The notes under the pieces were generated by a model. That model made no database searches and had not been told where the DNA came from. It saw only the letters and a list, made by a program, of their open reading frames with translations. This document shows positions 26,642 to 35,513 of a stretch of DNA of 64,000 nt, in pieces. The DNA is from Autumnicola tepida (lineage in GTDB: Bacteria; Bacteroidota; Bacteroidia; Flavobacteriales; Flavobacteriaceae): assembly GCF_031846485.1 (NCBI RefSeq), contig NZ_JAVRHQ010000005.1, positions 62,001 to 126,000 on the forward strand, given 5' to 3'. Positions within the stretch are counted from its first letter, which is position 1; the number at the start of each line of letters is the position of its first letter. The position numbers and the translations under genes are program-made.

Positions 26642-28126
26642 TTAATTTAAAGAGAAAGTAGTTCCGTCTTTGCCATCCTTCAGTTGGATGCCCATTTCCT
26701 GTAACTGGTCGCGTATCTTATCGCTGGTGGCAAAATCTTTATTTGCCCTGGCTTCAGCTCTCAGGTTTATTAACAATTCCACGATTCCCGAAAGTTTATC
26801 GCCAGATTCATTAATTTTCTCTTCACCTTCTTTCAGGCCTAATACGTCAAACATAAAATCAGACATGCTTTGCTTGAGCTTGGATTTATCTTCCGCAGAA
26901 ATTTTCTGGTTTCCTTCTTTGATATTATTGATATTTCTGACCGCATCAAAGAGTTTCGCAATAAGGATTGGACTGTTAAAGTCGTCATTCATGGCATCAT
27001 AACATGATTGCTTCCATTCTTCAAAAGAAAAAGAAGAAGAATCACTTACTGGAAGGCCTTCAATTGCCTGAAAAGCTTCCATAAGGCGGTTAAAGCCTTT
27101 TTCGCTTGCAGAAAGCGCTTCATTCGAAAAATCAAGAATACTCCTGTAATGTGCCTGCAGAATAAAGAACCTGGTTACATTAGGGGAAAAGGCTTTGTCC
27201 AGCACATCATTGTTCCCGCTGAAGATCTCATTGGGAAGAATATTATTGCCGGTACTCTTTGCCATTTTTTTGCCGTTAAGGGTAAGCATATTGGCATGCA
27301 TCCAGTAATTCACCGGGTTTACTCCTGTGGCGGCTTCTCCCTGTGCAATCTCACACTCATGATGTGGGAATTTTAGATCCATCCCGCCTCCATGGATGTC
27401 AAACTCCTCACCTAAATATTTGGTGCTCATTACAGTACATTCCAGGTGCCAGCCGGGAAAACCATCGCTCCAGGGTGAAGGCCAGCGCATAATGTGTTGT
27501 GGCTCTGCTTTTTTCCAGAGGGCAAAATCCTGCGGATTCTTTTTATCACTTTGTGCTGCAAGCTCGCGGGTATTGGCGATCATGTCTTCAAGGGACCTGC
27601 CGCTAAGCCTTCCGTAGTTATGTTCTTTATTAAATTTAAGCACGTCAAAGTAAACCGAACCATTAGCCTCGTAAGCAAAGCCTTTTTCAACAATTGTCTT
27701 TATGATTTCGATTTGCTCAACAATATGTCCTGTAGCTGTAGGTTCTATGCTTGGCGGAAGATTGTTGAATTTTTCCAGGATGTTATGGAAATCTATGGTG
27801 TAGCGCTGCACCACTTCCATAGGCTCTATTTGCTCTAAACGTGCTTTTTTAGCGATCCGGTCTTCCCCGGTTTCGGCGTCGTTTTCCAGGTGGCCTGCAT
27901 CTGTAATATTTCGCACATAACGTACCTTGTATCCCAAATGCTTCAGATACCTGAAAACAAGGTCAAAGGAAATAAAGGTGCGGCAGTTGCCAAGGTGAAC
28001 ATTGCTGTAAACCGTAGGCCCGCAAACATACATGCCTACATTACCTTCATTTATAGGGGTGAAAGTCTCTTTTTCACCCGTCATGGAATTATAAATCTTT
28101 AAGCTTTGTTCCTGGTAAAGCGCCAT
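26642..28126 (-). CDS. cysS: CysS, cysteinyl-tRNA synthetase
   Basis: Class I aminoacyl-tRNA synthetase for cysteine. The HIGH-like motif is HLGN in CGPTVYSNVHLGNCRTF (with the zinc-binding Cys of CGPTVY), the zinc site WHLECTVMS and HHECEIAQ, and the KMSKS loop is KMAKSTGN. Length 494 is typical. It lies 35 bases downstream of folE on the same strand, so the two may be cotranscribed, with yidD and possibly lgt after it. Confidence 0.97.
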   Translation of the reverse strand: MALYQEQSLKIYNSMTGEKETFTPINEGNVGMYVCGPTVYSNVHLGNCRTFISFDLVFRYLKHLGYKVRYVRNITDAGHLENDAETGEDRIAKKARLEQIEPMEVVQRYTIDFHNILEKFNNLPPSIEPTATGHIVEQIEIIKTIVEKGFAYEANGSVYFDVLKFNKEHNYGRLSGRSLEDMIANTRELAAQSDKKNPQDFALWKKAEPQHIMRWPSPWSDGFPGWHLECTVMSTKYLGEEFDIHGGGMDLKFPHHECEIAQGEAATGVNPVNYWMHANMLTLNGKKMAKSTGNNILPNEIFSGNNDVLDKAFSPNVTRFFILQAHYRSILDFSNEALSASEKGFNRLMEAFQAIEGLPVSDSSSFSFEEWKQSCYDAMNDDFNSPILIAKLFDAVRNINNIKEGNQKISAEDKSKLKQSMSDFMFDVLGLKEGEEKINESGDKLSGIVELLINLRAEARANKDFATSDKIRDQLQEMGIQLKDGKDGTTFSLN

Positions 28127-28161
28127 AAATGCCTGAAAATTTTAAAATTTGAATAAGCGTT

Positions 28162-28839
28162 TTAGAAAGTAGTATCCAGTTTAATGTAGTCCAGAAATTC
28201 CCGTTTTACTTCTTTTTTGCTAAAAGCCCCGCCAAATTCGCTGGTAACGGTACTACTTTCAATGTCCCGGATTCCCCTGCTGTTAACACACAGGTGTTTT
28301 GCGTCTATCACGCAGGCAACATCATCGGTTTTTAATACCCGTTGTAATTCCTGTACAATTTGCATGGTAAGACGTTCCTGAACCTGAGGACGCTTTGCGT
28401 AGTAATCTACAATCCGGTTCATTTTAGACAAACCAACCACAGAGCCGTTTGAGATATAAGCCACATGTGCTTTGCCAACAATTGGTAGTAAATGGTGTTC
28501 GCATGTGGAGTAAACGGTAATATTTTTTTCTACCAGCATTTCTCCATATTTGTATTTGTTCGCAAAAGTGGAGGCTTTTGGCTTCCTTTTGGGATCTAGG
28601 CCGGAGAAAATTTCATTTACAAACATTTTAGCCACTCTTTGGGGGGTTCCCTTCAAACTATCGTCTGTAAGGTCCAGCCCAAGAGTTTTCATAATGTGAT
28701 TTACATCTTGTTTTATAAGTTCGATCTTTTCCAGATCGGTTTTTTCAAAAGCATCATCACGAAGGGGAGTTTCTGCGCTACTACTGGCATGCGCTTCTCC
28801 CATTTCATCTATTTCATTCAAAATCTTATCTATTTTCAT
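28162..28839 (-). CDS. folE: FolE, GTP cyclohydrolase I
   Basis: FolE converts GTP to dihydroneopterin triphosphate, the entry to folate and to queuosine precursors. The zinc and catalytic residues appear in STCEHHLLPIVGKAHVAY and in the later HLCVNSRG (Cys). The signature GLSKMNRIVDYYAKRPQVQERL is complete. A ~50-residue N-terminal extension precedes the domain (VNHIMKTLGLDLTDDSLKGTPQRVAKMF). A consensus promoter lies upstream, and cysS follows on the same strand. Confidence 0.96.
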   Translation of the reverse strand: MKIDKILNEIDEMGEAHASSSAETPLRDDAFEKTDLEKIELIKQDVNHIMKTLGLDLTDDSLKGTPQRVAKMFVNEIFSGLDPKRKPKASTFANKYKYGEMLVEKNITVYSTCEHHLLPIVGKAHVAYISNGSVVGLSKMNRIVDYYAKRPQVQERLTMQIVQELQRVLKTDDVACVIDAKHLCVNSRGIRDIESSTVTSEFGGAFSKKEVKREFLDYIKLDTTF

Positions 28840-28881
28840 CTACTTTTTACAATAATAGTCGTAAACTGATAGTTTAGCTTG

Positions 28882-28889
28882 CAAAGATA
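28882..28889 (-). promoter_or_regulatory. -7 promoter box for folE
   Basis: TATCTTTG on the minus strand, an exact TAnnTTTG match, 43 bases before the folE ATG. It probably drives folE-cysS and perhaps yidD. Confidence 0.65.
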
Positions 28890-28980
28890 CATATTTATCA
28901 GGTTTTTACAGGCCGGGAAATTGAAAGCATTACAAATTGTATTGATTTAATTCTTTAATTTGCGGGCAGAGTCATTTTTA

Positions 28981-30828
28981 ATGAAACGGGGACTTCTTAT
29001 ATTAACTTTAATCTTCCTGCTATGTGGTTGGAATGGTAGTGAGCTTTATGCGCAGGGTGGTTTGTGTGAAAGCATTGAGCCATTTTGTGCCGGCAGTGAA
29101 GAATTGGTATTTGAAAATTCTAACCCGTTTAATGGTGGTGTCCCTAACGGGCAGGTCGGTCCGGATTACGGCTGTTTACTTACCCAGCCTTATCCCGCGT
29201 GGTTCTTTTTGCAGATAGAAAGTTCAGGGAATTTAAGTTTTATGATTTCCCAGTTTCAAAATCAGGATGGGACGGGTGCACAGCTGGATGTAGATTATAT
29301 AGCCTGGGGGCCTTTTGACAGAGAGGATGATTATTGTAACAATACCGCTCTTAGCTCCGGCAATATGGTTTCCTGCAGTTATTCGGAAGCGGCAAGGGAG
29401 AATCTTACCATTAGTAATGCCCAGGCCGGGGATATTTATGTTGTGCTTATTACAAACTTTTCCAGGTCCCAGGGTTATATAAGCCTTCAACAAACAAATA
29501 GCAGTCAGCCCGGCGCCGGTGCTACAGATTGTAGTATTCTTGAAAGTGCCCTTGGTGAAGACCGGGTGGTTTGTGGAGAGAATAGCATAGTTTTAGATGG
29601 CTCGTCTGATGAAGCTACAGATTATGAATGGTATATGTATGATGAAAATGCGGGAAATTATAATCTCATTCCAGGGGAGACAGATCCAACCCTGGAAGTT
29701 ACGGCAGATGGAAATTATCGGGTGGTGGTAACAGATTCTAGTGACGGGAGTACAGCGCAGGATGATGTTAATGTCTCTTTCTATAATGAACCGGTAGCTG
29801 CTTTGCCGCAAAATTTTGTAGCATGTGCCACAGAGGAAGGTAGCGTAGATTTAACCCAGGCTAATGCTGCTATTTTATCCGGAAATTCTGCACAGGAAAA
29901 TTATCAGGTTATTTATTACGAGACTGAAGAGGCGGCTGAAGAAGGGCAGGCAATTAATACTCCGCAGGCTTATGAATGGGGTGGTAATGCTGAAGTTTTT
30001 GCTAATGTGGTTGGGCAGCAAAGTGGATGTAAATCTGAAACTATTTCTTTTGAAATTATCAATTTTAATTTTGACGATCCCGGTCTGGAAGAAATAACCG
30101 CGGTGTGTACAGACGGCCAGGGCAACCTGCTGAATAATATAATTATGGGTTCAGATCTTGGTTCGCAATATTCTTATGAATGGTTCCAGGGAAGTTCGCT
30201 TATATCTACTAATCCTGTTTTAACTTTAAATACTATTCCAACGTCTGATGAAGTTAGTTTGGTGTTAACTGATAACGGGACAGGTTGTACCCGTACTTAC
30301 CAAACCAGCCTGGAATATTTTTCTGCACCGGCTGAAGTGCTTGTGCAAATAACTGGAAGTGACTTTGACGGAGGTTATATTGTTACGGCGGAAGCTGTAC
30401 CCGGTCCCGGGAATGAAACCGAATATGAATACCAGCTGGACAATGGCAACTGGCAATCCGGCAATGTGTTTGAAGAGGTACAGCCTGGAACGCATATGGT
30501 GAATGCAAGAGATATAAATGGCTGTGGAGCAACAGCATCTCGAAGTTTTGATTTGTTAGGCTACATGAGATTTTTCACTCCTAACTCAGATGGTTATAAT
30601 GATTCCTGGAACTTGGTTTTTGCTGATGATTTGGAAGTAGAGGGGCTTTATATTTTTGACCGTTATGGAAAATTGCTTAAACAAATTTCACCCAATGGGT
30701 CAGGTTGGGACGGCACCTTTAATGGCCGAAATATGCCGGCAGATGATTACTGGTTCAAAATAAAATTTCTGAACGAAGAAAATGGGGAATTAAATGAATA
30801 CAGTGGTCACTTTAGTTTAATTAGGTAA
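28981..30828 (+). CDS. T9SS type B sorted surface protein
   Basis: A secreted protein of about 615 residues. It has a Sec signal (MKRGLLILTLIFLLCGW...) and a domain with many disulphide-prone Cys. An Ig-like/PKD-like middle (residues ~190-270, VVCGENSIVLDGSS...YEWYMYD) and further beta domains follow. The end matches the gliding-motility C-terminal/T9SS type B sorting domain: FFTPNSDGYNDSWNL, FDRYGKLLKQISPNG, GWDGTFNGRNMPADDYWF. That domain directs cargo through the type IX secretion system to the cell surface. Start chosen at the ATG at 28981, seven codons after another in-frame start, because it opens the signal peptide. Confidence 0.9.
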   Translation: MKRGLLILTLIFLLCGWNGSELYAQGGLCESIEPFCAGSEELVFENSNPFNGGVPNGQVGPDYGCLLTQPYPAWFFLQIESSGNLSFMISQFQNQDGTGAQLDVDYIAWGPFDREDDYCNNTALSSGNMVSCSYSEAARENLTISNAQAGDIYVVLITNFSRSQGYISLQQTNSSQPGAGATDCSILESALGEDRVVCGENSIVLDGSSDEATDYEWYMYDENAGNYNLIPGETDPTLEVTADGNYRVVVTDSSDGSTAQDDVNVSFYNEPVAALPQNFVACATEEGSVDLTQANAAILSGNSAQENYQVIYYETEEAAEEGQAINTPQAYEWGGNAEVFANVVGQQSGCKSETISFEIINFNFDDPGLEEITAVCTDGQGNLLNNIIMGSDLGSQYSYEWFQGSSLISTNPVLTLNTIPTSDEVSLVLTDNGTGCTRTYQTSLEYFSAPAEVLVQITGSDFDGGYIVTAEAVPGPGNETEYEYQLDNGNWQSGNVFEEVQPGTHMVNARDINGCGATASRSFDLLGYMRFFTPNSDGYNDSWNLVFADDLEVEGLYIFDRYGKLLKQISPNGSGWDGTFNGRNMPADDYWFKIKFLNEENGELNEYSGHFSLIR

Positions 30829-30864
30829 AAAAATAAAGCGCTAACCAGGCGCTCTATTTTTTTT
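30827..30864. terminator. Bidirectional terminator
   Basis: A 15-base stem with one mismatch (30827-30841 with 30849-30863) whose core is AGCGC/GCGCT, flanked by A and T runs. It overlaps the stop codon of the T9SS protein and also serves the convergent OmpP1 gene. Confidence 0.8.
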
Positions 30865-30878
30865 GGTACAATATAGGT

Positions 30879-32387
30879 TTAGAGTCCGAAGCTAAGGGAA
30901 AGGACAAAATTTGAGAGGTTCCTGTCAATCTCCGGGGCATCAGTTAATCCTACATTAAACAAAGGAGTGGCGGTGGAATATTCCGCGCGGCTGTAGGCCA
31001 GGTCCAGTTTTACCGTCCCAAAGTTGTAACCCAATCCACCTGAATATCCGGTTAACTCTCCCACTGTTGTTTCATTTGCATAAGGGCTTTCTTCAAATCT
31101 GTACCCGGCGCGCAGGCTCAAATTATTAAACCTGTATTCTCCACCCAAACGGTAAGAGGAAGCTGCTCTAAAGTTGTCCTCGATATTCCTGTTCTGGATT
31201 TCAAAATCAATATCATTTTCCGGGCGAAATTCCATAGTAGTATAATCCTTGTAAGAATAATCAAAACTTACTAATCCTCTTGTTTCAAACAAAACGGCTG
31301 CACTACCCGTTAACTTTCCGGGAGTTTGCAGGGTGTAATCAGGATAAACATTAACAATACCTGGATTTATTATTGAAGTTCCTTCAGTGGCATTGTCTGT
31401 TTCCAGGCTTTGTGCTGCTTCTTCTCTAATGTTGTACCAGGTTGGAGATTCGTAAGCGGCTCCAATTCTTAACATCTCTCCTACTTTTGCAATGGCACCA
31501 ACCTGCAGGGAAAATCCGTCTCCGGTGGTGCTTAGTCGGTTTTGAAAATTCACATAGTTTGTTTCACTTCCCGTATTATTGTTGGATTCTGTAAAAATAC
31601 TGGAGCTATCATAATTCAGGAAATGGCTGTTCAGGTTAATTCCCAAATAAAGAAAATCCTGGTATTGGGTTGCGAAGTTGAAAGACAGTTTTCCATTCAA
31701 CCCTGTGGAAGCAAAGGAGTAGCGCTGATTAAAAGTGTTACCTGCAATAGCAGAAGTGTAAGATGTGTTCTCAAGTTCATTGCTTACCGGATTGATGATA
31801 TATCCCTGATAGCCCAATAAAGCCTGTTGTTCTCCATAGCCATAATTTTCTCCAAGGTAAGAGTAAAGGTCGGCAACAGATTCATCTTCTACAGTTTCCA
31901 GTAAATCCAGTGGAACACCTTCGGCATATCCAAGAAAATAATTATCGATGGATCTACTGTTTACTCCGGAGGCTATAAAATTATCGTCAAAATTATTGGT
32001 TTCGGTGTAATTCACACCAAGTGTGAATTTTCTCCAGTTACCATCATTATTACCGTTAAAAACAAGGACTCCTCCTGCCTGGGAGAAATTGTAATCTGAA
32101 TTTTCGTTAGAATTATACTGGTTAAAATAGCCTACCTCGTTTTCAGAACTTCTTCTGCTGGCAGTAAAACTGGCAAAACTGTTTAGAAAAACCGCAGATC
32201 CCGCAGGGTTAACACTTAAAGCCGAAAGATCTCCGCCCAGCGCTCCAAAAGCGCCACTCATAGCCTGATACCGGGCGGTACCAGAAAGTTCTTCCGAAGA
32301 GTATCTGTAGGCGTCAACGGTGGTTTGAGCAGTTGCGGTAAAAGCGCTATATAGTCCTACAGTTAATATTAATAATAGCTTTTTCAT
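30879..32387 (-). CDS. OmpP1/FadL/TodX family outer membrane protein
   Basis: A 502-residue outer-membrane barrel related to the long-chain fatty acid and hydrocarbon transporter FadL. A Sec signal (ending TATA, residues 1-20) precedes the hatch-like N-terminus with the family motif GALGGDLSALSVNPAGSAVF. The rest is alternating beta strands rich in Tyr/Asn. The C-terminus NFVLSLSFGL ends with the barrel-typical hydrophobic/aromatic pattern. Substrate unknown; FadL family members carry hydrophobic small molecules. It follows a Gly/Tyr-rich lipoprotein gene, separated by a hairpin. Confidence 0.9.
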   Translation of the reverse strand: MKKLLLILTVGLYSAFTATAQTTVDAYRYSSEELSGTARYQAMSGAFGALGGDLSALSVNPAGSAVFLNSFASFTASRRSSENEVGYFNQYNSNENSDYNFSQAGGVLVFNGNNDGNWRKFTLGVNYTETNNFDDNFIASGVNSRSIDNYFLGYAEGVPLDLLETVEDESVADLYSYLGENYGYGEQQALLGYQGYIINPVSNELENTSYTSAIAGNTFNQRYSFASTGLNGKLSFNFATQYQDFLYLGINLNSHFLNYDSSSIFTESNNNTGSETNYVNFQNRLSTTGDGFSLQVGAIAKVGEMLRIGAAYESPTWYNIREEAAQSLETDNATEGTSIINPGIVNVYPDYTLQTPGKLTGSAAVLFETRGLVSFDYSYKDYTTMEFRPENDIDFEIQNRNIEDNFRAASSYRLGGEYRFNNLSLRAGYRFEESPYANETTVGELTGYSGGLGYNFGTVKLDLAYSRAEYSTATPLFNVGLTDAPEIDRNLSNFVLSLSFGL

Positions 32388-32422
32388 AGCTGTATTTTAT
32401 TTGAAGTTTATTTTTTATAAAA

Positions 32423-32449
32423 GACCTTACAGTTTTTGACTGTAAGGTC
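32423..32449 (-). terminator. Hairpin terminator or attenuator between lipoprotein and OmpP1 genes
   Basis: A perfect 11-base inverted repeat GACCTTACAGT/ACTGTAAGGTC with a five-base loop, followed on the minus strand by a T-rich tract. It ends the gene at 32489 and lies 36 bases before the OmpP1 start, so it could instead modulate read-through. Its outer GACCT...AGGTC ends resemble the palindromic repeats near 944 and 3311. Confidence 0.75.
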
Positions 32450-32488
32450 GGTTATAGTTGTTTGAAATTTCATGGAGTGAAGTAGGGA

Positions 32489-33607
32489 TTATCCGCGTCC
32501 ACCTCTGGAAGAAGAGCGTCCTCCGCCAGAACTACGGCTTCCGGAGCTGCTTCTCGAAGAACTGCTGGAACTTCTAACAGAACCACTGCTTCTAGTGGGG
32601 GAAGAAGTTCTTACACCAGAACTTGTGCTGGTGCTTCTTCTTGTGCTTGGCTCATAAGAATTGCTTCTTACGCTCCCCCTGTTTTCTCTTACTGTAGCGG
32701 AACGTTGGGTGCTTCTGCTGTATATGTTGGAATTGTCAGAAGATCTTACCGATCTGCTTCTTGAATTTCGATAATCGGAGCTTCTGTTGCTTCTTATTTC
32801 CCTTATGCTTCTGGAGTAAGAAGAGTTTCTTCCACTGCTGGCATCAGAATAGCTTCTGTTGCTCCTGCCGGAGTAAGACGAAGTTGCGTTTCTTCTGCCT
32901 GTGCTGTATGCCACATCATTTCTGTTATATCGGTGTCCATAATAACCTCCGTAATGAGGGTAGTATCCGTAACCATTGAAAAAGTAAGGGTTAAAGAACC
33001 CGCTGTATCCATAGCTATATGCAAAGGAAGGGCCCCAAAACGGGTTTCCGAAGCTTACTCTCCATGATGGCCCCCAGAAGTTGCCGTAATAAGAAGGGTA
33101 ACCCCAGTAACCTCCGTATCCATAGCCGTACCCGTAGTAAGGGGAGCCATAGCCCCAACCCCAACGGTAAGGATTATAAAAGCCATAGCCGTAGTTATTG
33201 TTGTAGAAATTGATAGTGTACTCATCCGGGTCTTCACCCCAGGGAGCGTAACCGCCGGTATAAGCTACAGAATCGTCGTAGTATTCGCCCTCCTGTCCTT
33301 CAGTTGAAGAATAACTCTCCACATCTGTAAATATCGCGCCGTCCAGGGCATCCTGGTACATTTGCGATTTTTCAGCGAAAAGGTTCTTATAGTAGGCGCT
33401 ATTAGTATTGCTCTGCTCCTTTTTTGCATATTGCTCCAATCGGTTGCCGGTTCTTCTATCATCTTGATTTCCGGGATTCGCATCTCCATATATTCCGTCA
33501 TTTCCATAACCGGAATACTCATAAGAACCGCAGGATGCTAACAATAGCAAAAATACAGGAGCCATGAAAAAGGGGAGCTTTTTAATAAAGTTATAGTTGC
33601 GTATCAT
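32489..33607 (-). CDS. Low-complexity lipoprotein, Gly/Tyr-rich then Ser/Arg-rich
   Basis: A 372-residue lipoprotein with lipobox LASC in FLLLLASCGSYEYSGYGN (Cys about residue 26). The middle (residues ~130-225) is dominated by Tyr, Gly, Trp and Phe in YGYGYGG-like runs, and the C-terminal 140 residues are almost only Ser, Arg, Asn, Gly and Thr. Similar proteins are frequent in Flavobacteriaceae and carry vague names; their role is not established. It could form an adhesive or matrix layer at the outer membrane, but that is speculation. A consensus -7 box lies upstream and proS is divergent. Confidence 0.75.
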   Translation of the reverse strand: MIRNYNFIKKLPFFMAPVFLLLLASCGSYEYSGYGNDGIYGDANPGNQDDRRTGNRLEQYAKKEQSNTNSAYYKNLFAEKSQMYQDALDGAIFTDVESYSSTEGQEGEYYDDSVAYTGGYAPWGEDPDEYTINFYNNNYGYGFYNPYRWGWGYGSPYYGYGYGYGGYWGYPSYYGNFWGPSWRVSFGNPFWGPSFAYSYGYSGFFNPYFFNGYGYYPHYGGYYGHRYNRNDVAYSTGRRNATSSYSGRSNRSYSDASSGRNSSYSRSIREIRSNRSSDYRNSRSRSVRSSDNSNIYSRSTQRSATVRENRGSVRSNSYEPSTRRSTSTSSGVRTSSPTRSSGSVRSSSSSSRSSSGSRSSGGGRSSSRGGRG

Positions 33608-33621
33608 TAGCTTGTATTTTA

Positions 33622-33652
33622 TTGTTGAACATTACAAAAATAGTTAGTTTTG
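33622..33652 (+). promoter_or_regulatory. Promoter of proS (-33 TTG, -7 TAGTTTTG)
   Basis: TAGTTTTG at 33645-33652 fits the -7 consensus; TTG at 33622-33624 is 20 bases upstream. A seven-base inverted repeat (TAGTTAG at 33641-33647, CTAACTA at 33655-33661) overlaps it and could be an operator. Confidence 0.55.
33635..33642 (-). promoter_or_regulatory. -7 box for the 32489 lipoprotein gene
   Basis: TATTTTTG on the minus strand fits TAnnTTTG and lies 28 bases before the ATG at 33607. It is only two bases from the divergent proS box. Confidence 0.6.
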
Positions 33653-33717
33653 CGCTAACTAACAGAGTATTTAACCTGTGTTAACTAATTCACAAGTTTT
33701 ATGCCAAATAACTTATA

Positions 33718-35196
33718 ATGGGGAAGAAACTAGCCACGAGAGCAGAAGACTATTCAAAATGGTATAATGAACTGGTTGTAAAAGCAGATTTAGCCGAAAA
33801 CTCTGCTGTTCGTGGATGTATGGTTATAAAACCTTACGGTTACGCGATCTGGGAGAAAATGCAGGCCCAGCTGGACAGGATGTTTAAAGAAACAGGGCAC
33901 CAGAATGCCTATTTCCCCCTTTTTGTTCCTAAAAATCTTTTTGAAGCTGAAGAAAAAAATGCCGAAGGTTTTGCCAAGGAATGTGCAGTGGTAACTCACT
34001 ATCGATTAAAGAACAATCCCGATGATCCCGGGAAACTGGTGGTGGATCCCGAAGCCAAGCTCGAAGAGGAGCTGGTGGTAAGGCCAACCTCTGAAGCGAT
34101 TATCTGGAACACCTATAAAAACTGGGTGCAGTCTTACCGGGACCTGCCTATACTTATTAATCAATGGGCCAATGTGGTGCGCTGGGAAATGAGGACACGG
34201 CTTTTCCTGCGTACGGCCGAATTTCTATGGCAGGAAGGGCACACCGCGCATGCCACGAAACAGGAAGCTTTAGATGAAGCTATGCAGATGAACGATATTT
34301 ACGCCACCTTTGCTGAAGAGTTTATGGCTATACCGGTGGTTAAAGGAAGCAAAACCGAAAATGAACGTTTCGCGGGGGCTGAAGAGACCTACTGCATAGA
34401 AGCTTTAATGCAGGATGGAAAAGCCTTACAGGCCGGTACTTCCCATTTCCTTGGCCAAAATTTTGCAAAAGCCTTTGATGTAAAATTCGCTTCAAAAGAA
34501 GGAAATCTGGAACATGTCTGGGCAACTTCCTGGGGGGTTTCCACCAGGCTTATGGGAGCGCTTATCATGACACATAGTGATGATAACGGATTGGTTTTGC
34601 CTCCTAAACTTGCGCCAATTCAGGTGGTTATTGTTCCTATATATAAGGGGGACGAGCAACTGGAGCAAATTTCTGAAGTTGCCAGTAAAATGGCTGCCGA
34701 TTTAAGAGCGAAAGGAATCTCCGTAAAATATGATGACCGCGATACGCAAAAGCCGGGCTGGAAATTTGCCCAATATGAGCTGCAGGGTGTGCCGGTAAGG
34801 CTGGCTATTGGACCTAAAGATTTGGAGAAGGGAACAGTGGAACTTGCCAGAAGAGATACTCTGACCAAAGAATTTGTAAAGCAGGAAGAGGTGGTGGAAA
34901 AGGTGAATGCATTAATGGTTGAAATCCAGGAGAGCTTATTCAATAAAGCAAGAGATTACAGGGATAGCCACATTACCAAGGTAGATTCTTTTGATGAATT
35001 CAAAAAGGTTTTGAAGGAAAAAGGAGGCTTTATTTCGGCGCACTGGGATGGTACTTCTGAAACTGAAAACAAGATAAAAGACCTCACAAAAGCTACAATT
35101 CGCTGTGTGCCATTTAATCAGGAGAAAGAAGAAGGGAGCTGCGTGCTTACCGGGAAACCTTCTTCCCAGAGAGTGCTTTTCGCAAAGGCATATTAA
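33718..35196 (+). CDS. proS: ProS, prolyl-tRNA synthetase (eukaryote/archaea-like type)
   Basis: Class II synthetase charging proline. Of the two ProRS types this is the shorter 492-residue eukaryote-like form without the bacterial editing insertion. Motif 1/2 regions include AYFPLFVPKNLF, VRPTSEAIIWN and the motif 2 loop RWEMRTRLFLRTAEFLWQEGH. The later TSWGVSTRLMGALIMTHSDDNGLVLPP is motif 3. The C-terminal zinc-like domain ends with the conserved Tyr (FAKAY). Start ATG at 33718. Two tRNA-Glu genes follow on the same strand. Confidence 0.96.
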   Translation: MGKKLATRAEDYSKWYNELVVKADLAENSAVRGCMVIKPYGYAIWEKMQAQLDRMFKETGHQNAYFPLFVPKNLFEAEEKNAEGFAKECAVVTHYRLKNNPDDPGKLVVDPEAKLEEELVVRPTSEAIIWNTYKNWVQSYRDLPILINQWANVVRWEMRTRLFLRTAEFLWQEGHTAHATKQEALDEAMQMNDIYATFAEEFMAIPVVKGSKTENERFAGAEETYCIEALMQDGKALQAGTSHFLGQNFAKAFDVKFASKEGNLEHVWATSWGVSTRLMGALIMTHSDDNGLVLPPKLAPIQVVIVPIYKGDEQLEQISEVASKMAADLRAKGISVKYDDRDTQKPGWKFAQYELQGVPVRLAIGPKDLEKGTVELARRDTLTKEFVKQEEVVEKVNALMVEIQESLFNKARDYRDSHITKVDSFDEFKKVLKEKGGFISAHWDGTSETENKIKDLTKATIRCVPFNQEKEEGSCVLTGKPSSQRVLFAKAY

Positions 35197-35220
35197 TTTT
35201 TTAAAATTTTTTGTTGGACA

Positions 35221-35251
35221 TTTGCAGCATTCAAAAATAGTTGTATTTTTG
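35221..35251 (+). promoter_or_regulatory. Promoter of the tRNA-Glu pair (-33 TTTG, -7 TATTTTTG)
   Basis: TTTG at 35221-35224, then 19 bases, then TATTTTTG at 35244-35251: the best full match to the Bacteroidota promoter in the window. It lies 22 bases before the first tRNA gene. Confidence 0.75.
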
Positions 35252-35273
35252 CATCCGCAATTAAGCAAAAAAT

Positions 35274-35345
35274 GGTCCGTTCGTCTAGGGGTTAGGACGC
35301 CAGGTTTTCATCCTGGTAACAGGGGTTCGATTCCCCTACGGACTA
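35274..35345 (+). tRNA. tRNA-Glu (UUC), copy 1
   Basis: A 72-base cloverleaf: acceptor GGTCCGT pairs with ACGGACT (one G-T at the tip), D arm with GTTAGGAC, anticodon stem CCAGG/CCTGG around loop TTTTCAT (anticodon TTC), T arm AGGGG/CCCCT around TTCGATT. CCA is not encoded. Confidence 0.96.
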
Positions 35346-35411
35346 CAAGAGGTGCAAAAAGATTATTCGTGCCTGAGCTAAGCTGAAAAGCTTAAATTTG
35401 AAATATCTAAT

Positions 35412-35483
35412 GGTCCGTTCGTCTAGGGGTTAGGACGCCAGGTTTTCATCCTGGTAACAGGGGTTCGATTCCCCTACGGACTA
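35412..35483 (+). tRNA. tRNA-Glu (UUC), copy 2
   Basis: Identical in all 72 bases to the gene at 35274, 66 bases downstream, and probably made from the same precursor. The identity extends a few bases into both flanks (35271-35346 and 35409-35484), as expected from tandem duplication or gene conversion. Confidence 0.96.
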
Positions 35484-35513
35484 CTTTAAAAAAATAATTA
35501 AAAAGAATTTGTA

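Noticed and set aside
32803..33522. Several reading frames opposite or within the Gly/Tyr/Ser/Arg-rich lipoprotein
   Set aside because: They are shadows of the repetitive codons (Thr/Ile/Met-rich, no start context) and overlap a gene with a lipobox.
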